Shown here: in pieces, positions 19,394-27,917 of the stretch
Position numbering within the stretch: position 1 is the first letter of the stretch
Layout of the letters: every line of letters starts with the position of its first letter
Assembly (NCBI GenBank): GCA_001770325.1
Contig: MEQT01000063.1
Span: 511-35,163 of the forward strand
Origin: Betaproteobacteria bacterium RIFCSPLOWO2_02_64_14
Lineage (GTDB): Bacteria > Pseudomonadota > Gammaproteobacteria > Burkholderiales > SG8-41
DNA length: 34,653 nucleotides
Direction of reading: 5' to 3'
The notes under the pieces: generated by a model
Seen by the model: only the letters and a program-made list of their open reading frames with translations
What the model was told of the DNA's origin: nothing
Database searches by the model: none
Made by a program: the position numbers and the translations under genes

Positions 19394-21076
19394 GTGACCA
19401 ACACGCCCCAGCCCAGGCACGAGCTCCTCGTCGAAAAGGACGTTGAAATTCCGCTGCGCGATGGCGTGCGCCTGCGGGCGGATGTCTTTCGGCCCAAGGG
19501 CGGAGGCAGATTCCCGGCGCTCATCAACATCGGCGCCTACCAGAAAGACAAGCTGTGGGTGCCGCCCCCGGATCTCGAGGAAAACCCGAACCAGTACATG
19601 AACTGGGAGACGGTCAACCCGCTGTGGTGGGTGCCGCGGGGTTACGCGGCAGTGCGGGTGGACACCCGCGGCTCGGGCAAGTCTCCCGGCATGACGGATC
19701 CCTTCTCGCTCCAGGAGGCAATCGACTTCTACGACGCAATCGAGTGGTCCGCACGGCAGCCGTGGTGCAGCGGCAGCGTCGCGACCATGGGCATTTCCTA
19801 TTTTGCGATGACGCAGTGGCTGGTGGCCAACCTGCGCCCGCCGTCTCTGAAGGCGATCATTCCGTGGGAGGGCGCCGCCGACATGTATCGAGATTTCGCA
19901 TACCATGGCGGCATTTTCTGCTTCGGCTTCGTGTCCAACTGGTACAACAACCACATGGCGCACCACCTGCTCGGCCGGCGCACGCAGGACAGCCCGGACG
20001 CCTTTGCCAAGCACTGGCTGTGGCATTACATGCGCGACAGCCTCGACGCCGGCGCCTACTACGGACGTCAGGCGCGCTGGGACGAGATCGACATACCGAT
20101 GTACAGCGCCGGCAACTGGAGCGGCATGGGATTGCACCTGCGCGGCAACACCGAGGCGTTCATGCGCGCCAGATCGAAGCACAAGAAACTGCGCATCCAC
20201 GCCGGCACGCACTATCACCCGTTCTACGCCGGGGAGGCACGGCAGGATCAGTTGCGATTTCTCGATCACTGGCTCAAGGGCATCGATACCGGAATCATGG
20301 AGGAACCCCCGGTCAAGCTGCTCATACGCACGGGCGGCGGCAAGGGTTACCAGTGGCGGCGCGAGAACGAATGGCCGTTAAAGCGCACCCGCTGGACGAA
20401 GTTCTATCTCAAGCCCGCCGCCGGACCCGGGAGCGAGGACGGCGCGGCGGAGGGAGCGCTGTCCGATACGGTTCCCAAGCGCAGTGCCTCCCTCACCTAT
20501 CCGGCAAGCGGCATGACCAAGGCCGGGGTGGCATCGGCCTCGTGGACCTCGACCGCTCTCGCGGGAAGTCTCCCCCGTATGGGTGTCTCGTTCGAGACTG
20601 CTCCGCTCGCCTCGGACCTGGAGGTGACCGGGCCGGTGAACCTTGTGCTTTGGGTATCGAGCACGACCGCGGACATGGACATTTTCGCGACGCTGCGCAA
20701 CATCGACGCGGAAGGCAAGGACGTTTGGGAAATCGGCCAGCAGCAGCAGCCGATACCGGTGGCGAAGGGCTGGCTGCGTGTTTCCCATCGCAAGCTCGAC
20801 CCGCGCCTGTCCCGACCCTACCGGCCCTATCACAGCCACGATGAACGGCAATGGCTCAAGCCGGGCGAGAAAGTCCAGGTGCAGGTCGAAATCTGGCCGA
20901 CCTGCATGGTATTCCGCAAAGGCCACCGCATCCGCCTCGACATCCAGCCCAGGGACGGTGTTGGCAGCGCGCCTTATACCCATTACTGCGCGGACTACAA
21001 TGTAGGAGGCAATACCATTTTCACCGGGGGCAGCACGGCTTCCCACCTGCTCCTTCCGGTAATCCCGAGGACGTGA
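19394..21076 (+). CDS. CocE/NonD family hydrolase (second copy)
   Basis: 560 aa, GTG start; VEIPLRDGVRLRADVFRPKGGGRFPALINIGAYQKDK, DTRGSGKSPGMTDPFSLQEA, SVATMGISYFAMTQW. Confidence 0.93.
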   Translation: MTNTPQPRHELLVEKDVEIPLRDGVRLRADVFRPKGGGRFPALINIGAYQKDKLWVPPPDLEENPNQYMNWETVNPLWWVPRGYAAVRVDTRGSGKSPGMTDPFSLQEAIDFYDAIEWSARQPWCSGSVATMGISYFAMTQWLVANLRPPSLKAIIPWEGAADMYRDFAYHGGIFCFGFVSNWYNNHMAHHLLGRRTQDSPDAFAKHWLWHYMRDSLDAGAYYGRQARWDEIDIPMYSAGNWSGMGLHLRGNTEAFMRARSKHKKLRIHAGTHYHPFYAGEARQDQLRFLDHWLKGIDTGIMEEPPVKLLIRTGGGKGYQWRRENEWPLKRTRWTKFYLKPAAGPGSEDGAAEGALSDTVPKRSASLTYPASGMTKAGVASASWTSTALAGSLPRMGVSFETAPLASDLEVTGPVNLVLWVSSTTADMDIFATLRNIDAEGKDVWEIGQQQQPIPVAKGWLRVSHRKLDPRLSRPYRPYHSHDERQWLKPGEKVQVQVEIWPTCMVFRKGHRIRLDIQPRDGVGSAPYTHYCADYNVGGNTIFTGGSTASHLLLPVIPRT

Positions 21077-21108
21077 CAAAACGTGACAATCACGAGGAAA
21101 ACCAAAGC

Positions 21109-22098
21109 ATGCAATCCATACGACTTGTCGTCGCCGCCACGCTAGCGGCGACGCTGCTGCCCACTGCGCACGTATTTGCCCAGGCGAAACAGGACGCTTA
21201 TCCGTCGCGCTCCGTGCGCATGGTGGTGCCGTTCGCGCCCGGTGGCGCCTCCGACACCGTCGGCCGCATCATCCAGCCCGCGATGGCCGCTTTGCTGAAA
21301 CAGCAGGTGGTGGTGGACAACCGCGGCGGTGCTGCCGGCAACATCGGGGTGGAAGTCGCCGTCCGCGCCAATCCCGACGGCTACACGTTTCTGCTCGGCA
21401 ACGTTGGCACGATGGCGATCAATCCGAATTACTACACCAAGTTCCCGTACCGGCCCCTGAAAGATCTCATCCCGATCACCCAGGTGGTGGACGTTCCGGG
21501 GTGCCTCGTGGTTCACCCCTCGCTCCCAATGAAGAACGTCAAGGAATTCGTGGCGCACCTGAAGGCGAATCCGGGCAAGCTCAACTACGGCTCGCCGGCG
21601 CCTTCCAGCGCAAACCGGCTGGAGATGGAGATGTTTCTGGCGGCCACCGGAACGAAAGCCGTCCAGATAAACTACAAAGGCGGTGCGGGGCCCGCAATGA
21701 TCGGGCTGCTCGCCAATGAGGTCCAGATAATGTTCGTGACCTTTTCCTCGGCGGTCAACTTCGCCAAGCAGGGACGGGTGCGCATGCTCGGCGTGATTTC
21801 ACCGGAGCGCAATCCCGCCTATCCCGAGATTCCGACGATGCGCGAGCAGGGCTTCAACATGGCCGTGGGCTCCTGGCAGGGCACTTTCGTGCCCAAGGGC
21901 ACGCCGCAAGCGGTGGTGAACAAGCTGTTCAAGGCCGGGGTAGAGATGATGAAAGATCCCCAGGTCGTCAAGCGCCTCGGTGACAGCGGGATCACCATCG
22001 TCTCCAGCAAATCATCGGCTGATTTTGTCGCCTTCGTGAAGAGCGAGACCGGCCGCTATGGCAAAGTCATCAAGGACGCGAACATCCGCACGGAATGA
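21109..22098 (+). CDS. Tripartite tricarboxylate transporter (TctC/Bug) substrate-binding protein
   Basis: Signal peptide MQSIRLVVAATLAATLLPTAHVFAQA; YPSRSVRMVVPFAPGGASDTVGRIIQPAM...QVVVDNRGGAAGNIGVEVAVRANPDGYTFLLGN. Confidence 0.95.
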   Translation: MQSIRLVVAATLAATLLPTAHVFAQAKQDAYPSRSVRMVVPFAPGGASDTVGRIIQPAMAALLKQQVVVDNRGGAAGNIGVEVAVRANPDGYTFLLGNVGTMAINPNYYTKFPYRPLKDLIPITQVVDVPGCLVVHPSLPMKNVKEFVAHLKANPGKLNYGSPAPSSANRLEMEMFLAATGTKAVQINYKGGAGPAMIGLLANEVQIMFVTFSSAVNFAKQGRVRMLGVISPERNPAYPEIPTMREQGFNMAVGSWQGTFVPKGTPQAVVNKLFKAGVEMMKDPQVVKRLGDSGITIVSSKSSADFVAFVKSETGRYGKVIKDANIRTE

Positions 22099-22297
22099 GC
22101 CGCGACAAGAGGTCGCACCGCTGCTGCGCGGCCCCTTGCGATGGTTTCCCGGGAATGCTAGATTTGCACACTGATTGCATCCGAAAAATGCGGTCGCGGC
22201 ATCGGCAGCTCGACGGCTCCCTCCCTGCATTCACTTCTGATTGTCAAGATAACTGATTTCTGTACTCGCAACACCCCATTCACACTGGAGAAAGAAC

Positions 22298-23569
22298 ATG
22301 GCCAACTTCGGCATCGCGGGACTGGACTGGCAACAGCGCGTCAACTGGGACCGTCTCCGCAAGTATCGCACCGAGCGCGCCCGTGAGCGCATGAAGGCAC
22401 ACGGGCTCGGCGCAATGCTGCTCATGTACGATGAAAACTGCCGTTATGTCACCGGGACGCTCACGCCTGGCTGGAACCGGCTGAAACCCGGCCTAAGGTA
22501 CGCTTTGCTGTGCGGCGACGACGCGCCGGTGCTCTTCGAACAGGGCGACATCGGCTACCAGGTCCATAAGCATTCGCCTTGGATTCCGAAGGATCACGTG
22601 CGCTGGTCGTATGCCTGGATCAAGGGTGCGGCAGGCGCTGCATCGCTCGCCCAGGTCACCAAGTTCACCAATGCGCTGAAGCAGGAAATGAAGAAGGCCG
22701 GTGTCGAGGGCATGAAGCTCGGCGTCGACTTCGTCGATATCAACATGATCCAGATCTTCAAGGACTCGAAAATCGACTGGACCGACGGCATGACGCCGAT
22801 GATGGAGGCGCGCGCGGTCAAGAACGAGGACGAGCAGGAGTGCCTGCGCATCGTGGGAGCGATCGGCGACGCCGCACACTGGGAGTTCATGAAGTTTCTC
22901 AAGCCCGGTCGCACCGAGAACCAGATGACGGCGCACATCATGGAGTACCTGTATTCGGTTCCCGGCATGGAGGATGTCGAGGACGTGATCGTTTCCGCCG
23001 GTCCGAACACGTGGCCCAACTGGCGCAACTTTTCCGACCGCATCATCCAGCCTGGCGACATCGTCTTCATGGATCTCGCCGCGCTCACCTGGAACGGTTA
23101 CAAGTCGTGCTACTACCGCACCTACTGCGCGGGCAAGGAGCCGACCCAGGAGCAGAAGGAAGTCTACGCCACTGCGCTCAAATGGCTCTACGATTCGATG
23201 AAGGCCGTGAAGGTCGGCACCACGACGCGCGAGATTGCGTCCAAATGGCCCTCCGCCAAGGAAGCGTGGGGCTACGCCGAGGAAGATCAGGCGGCCGCCA
23301 ACCTGTGGGGCCACGGGCTAGGCCTTGCCCAGTACGACATGCCGGTCATTTCGCGCATCTGGTCGCTCGACCATCCGGTCGAGATCAAAGACGGGATGGT
23401 GTTCGCCCTCGAGACCCAGCACGGCAAAATGTACCAGTGGGGCGTGCGCATCGAGGAAATGCTGATCGTGCACAAGGATCGGGTCGAGCTCATTTCCAAC
23501 TTCCCGGTCGAGCAGATCACCGTCGTCGATCCGATGCCCGGTTATTCATCGCTCGGATGGTCCCAGTGA
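22298..23569 (+). CDS. M24 family (Xaa-Pro peptidase/creatinase-like) protein
   Basis: 423 aa; GDIVFMDLAALTWNGYKSCYYRTY, GHGLGLAQYDMP, GMVFALETQHG, GVRIEEMLIV: pita-bread fold motifs; RBS GGAGAAAG. Confidence 0.88.
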   Translation: MANFGIAGLDWQQRVNWDRLRKYRTERARERMKAHGLGAMLLMYDENCRYVTGTLTPGWNRLKPGLRYALLCGDDAPVLFEQGDIGYQVHKHSPWIPKDHVRWSYAWIKGAAGAASLAQVTKFTNALKQEMKKAGVEGMKLGVDFVDINMIQIFKDSKIDWTDGMTPMMEARAVKNEDEQECLRIVGAIGDAAHWEFMKFLKPGRTENQMTAHIMEYLYSVPGMEDVEDVIVSAGPNTWPNWRNFSDRIIQPGDIVFMDLAALTWNGYKSCYYRTYCAGKEPTQEQKEVYATALKWLYDSMKAVKVGTTTREIASKWPSAKEAWGYAEEDQAAANLWGHGLGLAQYDMPVISRIWSLDHPVEIKDGMVFALETQHGKMYQWGVRIEEMLIVHKDRVELISNFPVEQITVVDPMPGYSSLGWSQ

Positions 23570-23660
23570 GCGGGGAGTCACGCTCCTCACGCTGGAGAGA
23601 AGGTCGGAATCAGCCCGGACTTGATCCTCGGCTACCAATAACGCAAGCCGCGTGTAGAGC

Positions 23661-25016
23661 ATGATAATCGTTCCGCTTTCAGCGCCGGAAGCGACCGACG
23701 CGACGCGCTTCGGACCCAAGGCCGCCAATCTCGCTGCCCTCGGGCACGCGGGTCTGCCGACCCCGGGCGGAATCTGCGTGGATGCGGCAGCCTATCGCAT
23801 GCAGGTCGATGCTCTGGGCCTCGGTGAGGCGGCGCGGGGCGCGTTTGCCACCGAAGACGGCGCCCAGGCGAGGCGCTACGCGCTCGCAATGAAACTCGGC
23901 TTGATGGAGCGGCCCGTGGCTTCGCAGATCCTGGATCCCCTGCTCGCTGCCTGGCGCGAGTTGAAGTGCGCGAGTGGTGCTCTTACCGCGGTACGCTCTT
24001 CGGCACTGGTGGAAGACTGCGCGGGTTCCAGCTTTGCGGGGCAGTTTGAAAGCTTCATCGGCATCGAAAGCGAAGCGGATTTTCTGACGGCGGTGCAGTC
24101 GTGCTGGGCCGCGCTCTGGTCCACGCGGGCGTTGCGTTACATGGCGACCCACGATCTCGACCCTGCTGATACTGCGATGGCGCTTCTCATCCAGCCGCTG
24201 GTCGCTGCCCACGCATCCGGCGGCGGCCTGAGCCGGACGGCCGAAGGCGATATGCTCCTCAGCGCGACATGGGGGCTGGGTTCGGCGATCGCGCAGGGTG
24301 AGGTGACGCCGGACCGTTACGAGCTCGGGCATAACGGCGAAGTGAAGCACATTCACGGCGGACGCAAGGACCACCGCGTGGACTGCATCCATCGCGAGGA
24401 ACCGGTCACCGAGGCGGTACTGGGATCACTTGTCACCGAGCCCTGCCTGTCACGGCGGCAGGCGGCGGAGCTGGGACAGCTCCTGCTCGCTGCCGAGCGG
24501 GTCATGGGCATGCCGGTTGAAATCGAATGGGCGCTGGACGACGCCGGCTTCAAGATGCTGCAGGCGCGCCCGCTCCACACCCAGACGACCGAAGTCCCTG
24601 ACGAGATCTGGCTCAACCATCCGCGGCTAAACGGTCATCCCGCGGGCGTGGGCTGGGGCACAGGACGCGCTTGCGTGATCAACTGCGAATGCGAGCTGTC
24701 GCGCGTCGGACCCGGCGATGTGCTGGTCACGCGCGTAGCAGGCCCCGCCTTGAGCCACATCCTGCCACGGGTTGCCGGAGTCGTCGCCGAACGCGGCGGG
24801 AGCACTTCGCACATGGCATCCCTTGCGCGCGAGCGCGGCATTCCCATGGTTCTCGGAGTGCTCGACGCCACGGAGCGCATTCCGGACGGCGCCATGGTCG
24901 CGGTGGACGGTGTCGCCGGCGTCGTGCGATGGATGCGGCAGGGCCATGATTGGAAAACGGGGAGCCGCGAAGCGGCAGGCCCCCACCCTATCGAACATCG
25001 GGCGGTCGATCACTGA
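23661..25016 (+). CDS. PEP/pyruvate-binding (ATP-grasp) plus PEP-utilizing phosphohistidine-domain protein, PEP-synthase-like
   Basis: 451 aa; FGPKAANLAALGHAGLPTPGGICVDAAAY, AVRSSALVEDCAGSSFAGQFESFIGI, EIEWALDDAGFKMLQARPL, GGSTSHMASLARERGIPMVLG. Confidence 0.87.
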   Translation: MIIVPLSAPEATDATRFGPKAANLAALGHAGLPTPGGICVDAAAYRMQVDALGLGEAARGAFATEDGAQARRYALAMKLGLMERPVASQILDPLLAAWRELKCASGALTAVRSSALVEDCAGSSFAGQFESFIGIESEADFLTAVQSCWAALWSTRALRYMATHDLDPADTAMALLIQPLVAAHASGGGLSRTAEGDMLLSATWGLGSAIAQGEVTPDRYELGHNGEVKHIHGGRKDHRVDCIHREEPVTEAVLGSLVTEPCLSRRQAAELGQLLLAAERVMGMPVEIEWALDDAGFKMLQARPLHTQTTEVPDEIWLNHPRLNGHPAGVGWGTGRACVINCECELSRVGPGDVLVTRVAGPALSHILPRVAGVVAERGGSTSHMASLARERGIPMVLGVLDATERIPDGAMVAVDGVAGVVRWMRQGHDWKTGSREAAGPHPIEHRAVDH

Positions 25017-25051
25017 TCCCGCTTCCCGGTTCACGTCGTGATGGAAAGCCC

Positions 25052-25504
25052 ATGACGCAACGATTACGCAGCATCACGGACGCAGAAGCAACTGGTGCGG
25101 TCAAGGAGATCTTCGAAGCCTCGAACCGCCTCCTGGGACGCACGGCGAACCTGTCGCGCATCCTGGCCCACAGCCCGTACGTCGCGCGCTTCTTCCTGCC
25201 CCTGGTCGCCGCAGTACGACAGCCCAACGCCGGCGCGGTATCGGACGTGCGCCTGCGCAACCTTGCCGTGCTCATGACATCTACCGTCAACGGGTGCCGT
25301 TACTGAACAGAGCACAACCGGGTGATCGTGGAGATCTCCCTTAGCACCGCGATGTTCAACATGATCAGCCGCCTTAACGACTCTTTCCGTACGGAACTCG
25401 AATCCGAAGAATACAATCGCCGGCAACACGAGGCGGTGGGAGTCACGCGCGAGGCCCTGGAGGACTACGCGTGCCGTATCTGCGCCAGAAGGGACGATGC
25501 GTGA
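25052..25504 (+). pseudogene. Carboxymuconolactone decarboxylase/AhpD-like gene interrupted by an in-frame UGA at the CxxC position
   Basis: ORF segments 25052-25306 and 25307-25504 share one frame: ...LRNLAVLMTSTVNGCRY-[UGA]-TEHNRVIVEISLSTAMFNMISRLNDSFRTELESEEYNRRQHEAV...; family motif expected is CxYCTxHN. Confidence 0.7.
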
Positions 25505-25520
25505 TCAGTGATCCGAAAAG

Positions 25521-25598
25521 CGAAAAGCGTGATCCGTGAACTGTCCAGGGCCAGAAGACCCGTTGCGACTTACGTCGGTTCACGGCTCACGCTTCTCG
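25521..25598. repeat. Imperfect inverted repeat within degenerate GTGATC/TTCACG-type intergenic repeats
   Basis: CGAAAAGCGTGATCCGTGAAC (25521-25541) vs GTTCACGGCTCACGCTTCTCG (25578-25598), 19/21 inverted match. Confidence 0.75.
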
Positions 25599-25647
25599 AT
25601 TCACGCCTCAGCTCCATCGGCCCACGGCTTACGAATTCACGCGCCTG

Positions 25648-26628
25648 ATGCGTCCCAGGATTTTCATCACGCAACCTATCCCGGCAGGCGCGGTGGAACG
25701 CATGCGCCGCGCGGCGGAGGTCGAATGGAATCCCGATCCTCTCCACATCATGACCAAGGGCGAGTTGCTGGATGTCGTCCGGCACTGCGACGTTCTCGTC
25801 TGCCTGCTGCACGATCACGTTGATGCCGACGTGATTCATGCAAACCCGCAATTGAAGGCCATCGCATCCATGACCGTCACCCCCGCGGATATAGACGTTG
25901 CCGCGGCGACCGAACGGCAGGTGCCGGTTACGGTCGTTCCGGCGCCGTTGCTCGACGATGCCACCGCTGATTTGACCTGGGCGCTGCTGCTCGCCACCGC
26001 CAGGCGCGTGGCGGAAGGCGACCGCCTGATGCGTGCCGGGACCTTTCCTGGTTCGCAATCTTGTTATCTGGTGGGTGGCAGCGTGTCCGGCAAAGTTCTC
26101 GGCATTCTGGGCATGGGCGGTGTCGGGCGCGCGGTTACACGGCGCGGCGGCGGCTTTGGGATGAAGGTCCTGTATCACGACCCGAAGCGCCGCACCATGG
26201 ATGAAGAGGAGCGGCTGGGACTCACCTGGGTCGAGTTTGACGCGTTGCTGGCACGGTCGGACTTCGTCTCGGTCAACGCCAGGCTCACGCCACAGACGCG
26301 GCACCTGCTGAGCGACCGCGAATTCACCCTGATGAAGCCGACCGCATATCTCGTGAACACGGCGCGCGGTCCGATCGTGGACGAGAGGGCACTCGTGCGC
26401 GCGCTGGCCGAAGGCCGCATTGCGGGCGCGGCACTCGACGTATACGAACATGAACCGCAGCCGGACCCCGAACTCATGCGGCTGCCCAACGTAGTGTTCA
26501 CGCCCCATATCGGCAGCGCCGACATGGAAACGCGCGACGCGATGGCGAATATCGTGGCGGACAATGTGCTGGCGGTCATTGCGGGCCGCCGTCCGCCCAA
26601 CTGCTGCAATCCTGAGATCTACGCGTGA
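25648..26628 (+). CDS. D-isomer-specific 2-hydroxyacid dehydrogenase
   Basis: 326 aa; GKVLGILGMGGVGRAV, VNTARGPIVDERAL, ALDVYEHEPQPDPEL, FTPHIGSAD. Confidence 0.93.
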   Translation: MRPRIFITQPIPAGAVERMRRAAEVEWNPDPLHIMTKGELLDVVRHCDVLVCLLHDHVDADVIHANPQLKAIASMTVTPADIDVAAATERQVPVTVVPAPLLDDATADLTWALLLATARRVAEGDRLMRAGTFPGSQSCYLVGGSVSGKVLGILGMGGVGRAVTRRGGGFGMKVLYHDPKRRTMDEEERLGLTWVEFDALLARSDFVSVNARLTPQTRHLLSDREFTLMKPTAYLVNTARGPIVDERALVRALAEGRIAGAALDVYEHEPQPDPELMRLPNVVFTPHIGSADMETRDAMANIVADNVLAVIAGRRPPNCCNPEIYA

Positions 26629-26747
26629 GTTGAAAACTCTATCTGTACGGCGTGATTCGTGAGCCGTGACCCGACTGAACCGCGCCGTGCGTGACTCTCG
26701 GATCACGGATTACAGATCACCGTTCACGCATTTGAAAGGAAGATAAC

Positions 26748-27737
26748 ATGGCTGCCAAGGCAAAAGTGGTGCTCACGGATTACGTGTGGGATTCGCTCGA
26801 CGTCGAAAAACGCACCCTGGAGGGGCTCGCCGACCTGGTGCCGCTGAAGACCAAGACGCCAGATGAATTTCTGGGTGAAGCCGCCGACTGCGACGCGCTG
26901 CTCAATACCTATGCCGGGCCGATCACGGCGGAAGTGATGGCGAAAATGCCGAAGTGCCGGATCATCGCGCGCTACGGCATCGGGGTGGACACCATCGATC
27001 TGGAGGCGGCGACGCAGGCTGGAATCATCGTCACCAACAATCCGACCTATTGCATCGAAGAGGTTGCCGAACACACGATGGCGCTGCTGCTCTCCGCCGC
27101 CCGCAAGGTCGCCTTCTACGACCGCCTGGTGCGTGCCGGGCGCTGGGAGGTGCCGCCCGGCAAGCCGATTTCGCGCATCGCCGGCAGCACCCTCGGCCTG
27201 GTCGGTTTCGGCAACATCGCGCGCCGTGTGGCGGTGTGCGCGGCGTCGCTCGGCATGCGGGTCCTGTATTGCGATCCTTTCGTGAAGGACGGCCAGTTCG
27301 ACGCACCGGGCAAGAAGATGGAACTCCATGCCATGCTCGGCGAGTCGGATTTCGTGTCAGTACATCCGCCGCTCACTCCCCAGACACGCAAGATGATCGA
27401 CGACGAGGCATTCGCCCGCATGAGGCCGAATGCCATCATCGTCAACTGCTCGCGCGGCCCGGTGATCGATACCGACGCACTGGTGCGCTCGCTCGATGCG
27501 AAGAAGATTGCCGGTTGTGCACTCGATACCACCGATCCCGAGCCGCTGCCCAACCCGCATCCATTGCGGGGGCGAGAGAACGTCATCATCAATCCCCACG
27601 CCGCCTGGTACAGCGAGGACGCGATGAAGGGACTTCAGGCTGGCGCGCCAGCGGAGGTGAAGCGCGTGCTGACTGGTGAGTGGCCAATCAACGTCGTCAA
27701 CAAGGCGGTCAAGGGAAGAAATCGCGCCGGGCTTTAA
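26748..27737 (+). CDS. C-terminal-binding-protein-like D-2-hydroxyacid dehydrogenase
   Basis: 329 aa; RIIARYGIGVDTIDLEAAT, LGLVGFGNIARRVA, VNCSRGPVIDTDAL, ALDTTDPEPLPNPHPL, INPHAAWYSEDAM. Confidence 0.93.
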   Translation: MAAKAKVVLTDYVWDSLDVEKRTLEGLADLVPLKTKTPDEFLGEAADCDALLNTYAGPITAEVMAKMPKCRIIARYGIGVDTIDLEAATQAGIIVTNNPTYCIEEVAEHTMALLLSAARKVAFYDRLVRAGRWEVPPGKPISRIAGSTLGLVGFGNIARRVAVCAASLGMRVLYCDPFVKDGQFDAPGKKMELHAMLGESDFVSVHPPLTPQTRKMIDDEAFARMRPNAIIVNCSRGPVIDTDALVRSLDAKKIAGCALDTTDPEPLPNPHPLRGRENVIINPHAAWYSEDAMKGLQAGAPAEVKRVLTGEWPINVVNKAVKGRNRAGL

Positions 27738-27917
27738 CCGGCATCTCGAGTAACGGGAGCCCATCTTGCGCGGTCTGACATGGGCCACGCGCGATTTCTT
27801 ATCGTACGCTTCCTCGTTCGAGTTTCAGGCCGCGATCCCCGAGACACCACTTCGAGATGATCGCCGGGAAGGCGGAAAGCGCTGCCGCCCAACAGTCGAT
27901 CGTCGCCAGCCGTACCT

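Noticed and set aside
19103-20269. 388-aa minus-strand ORF
   Set aside because: Antisense to the second CocE-like gene and TctC remnant; no domain.
27738-27917. Possible protein remnant ([37 protein letters not shown]) between convergent genes
   Set aside because: Short, with no clear start and no confident family match; could be chance in-frame reading.
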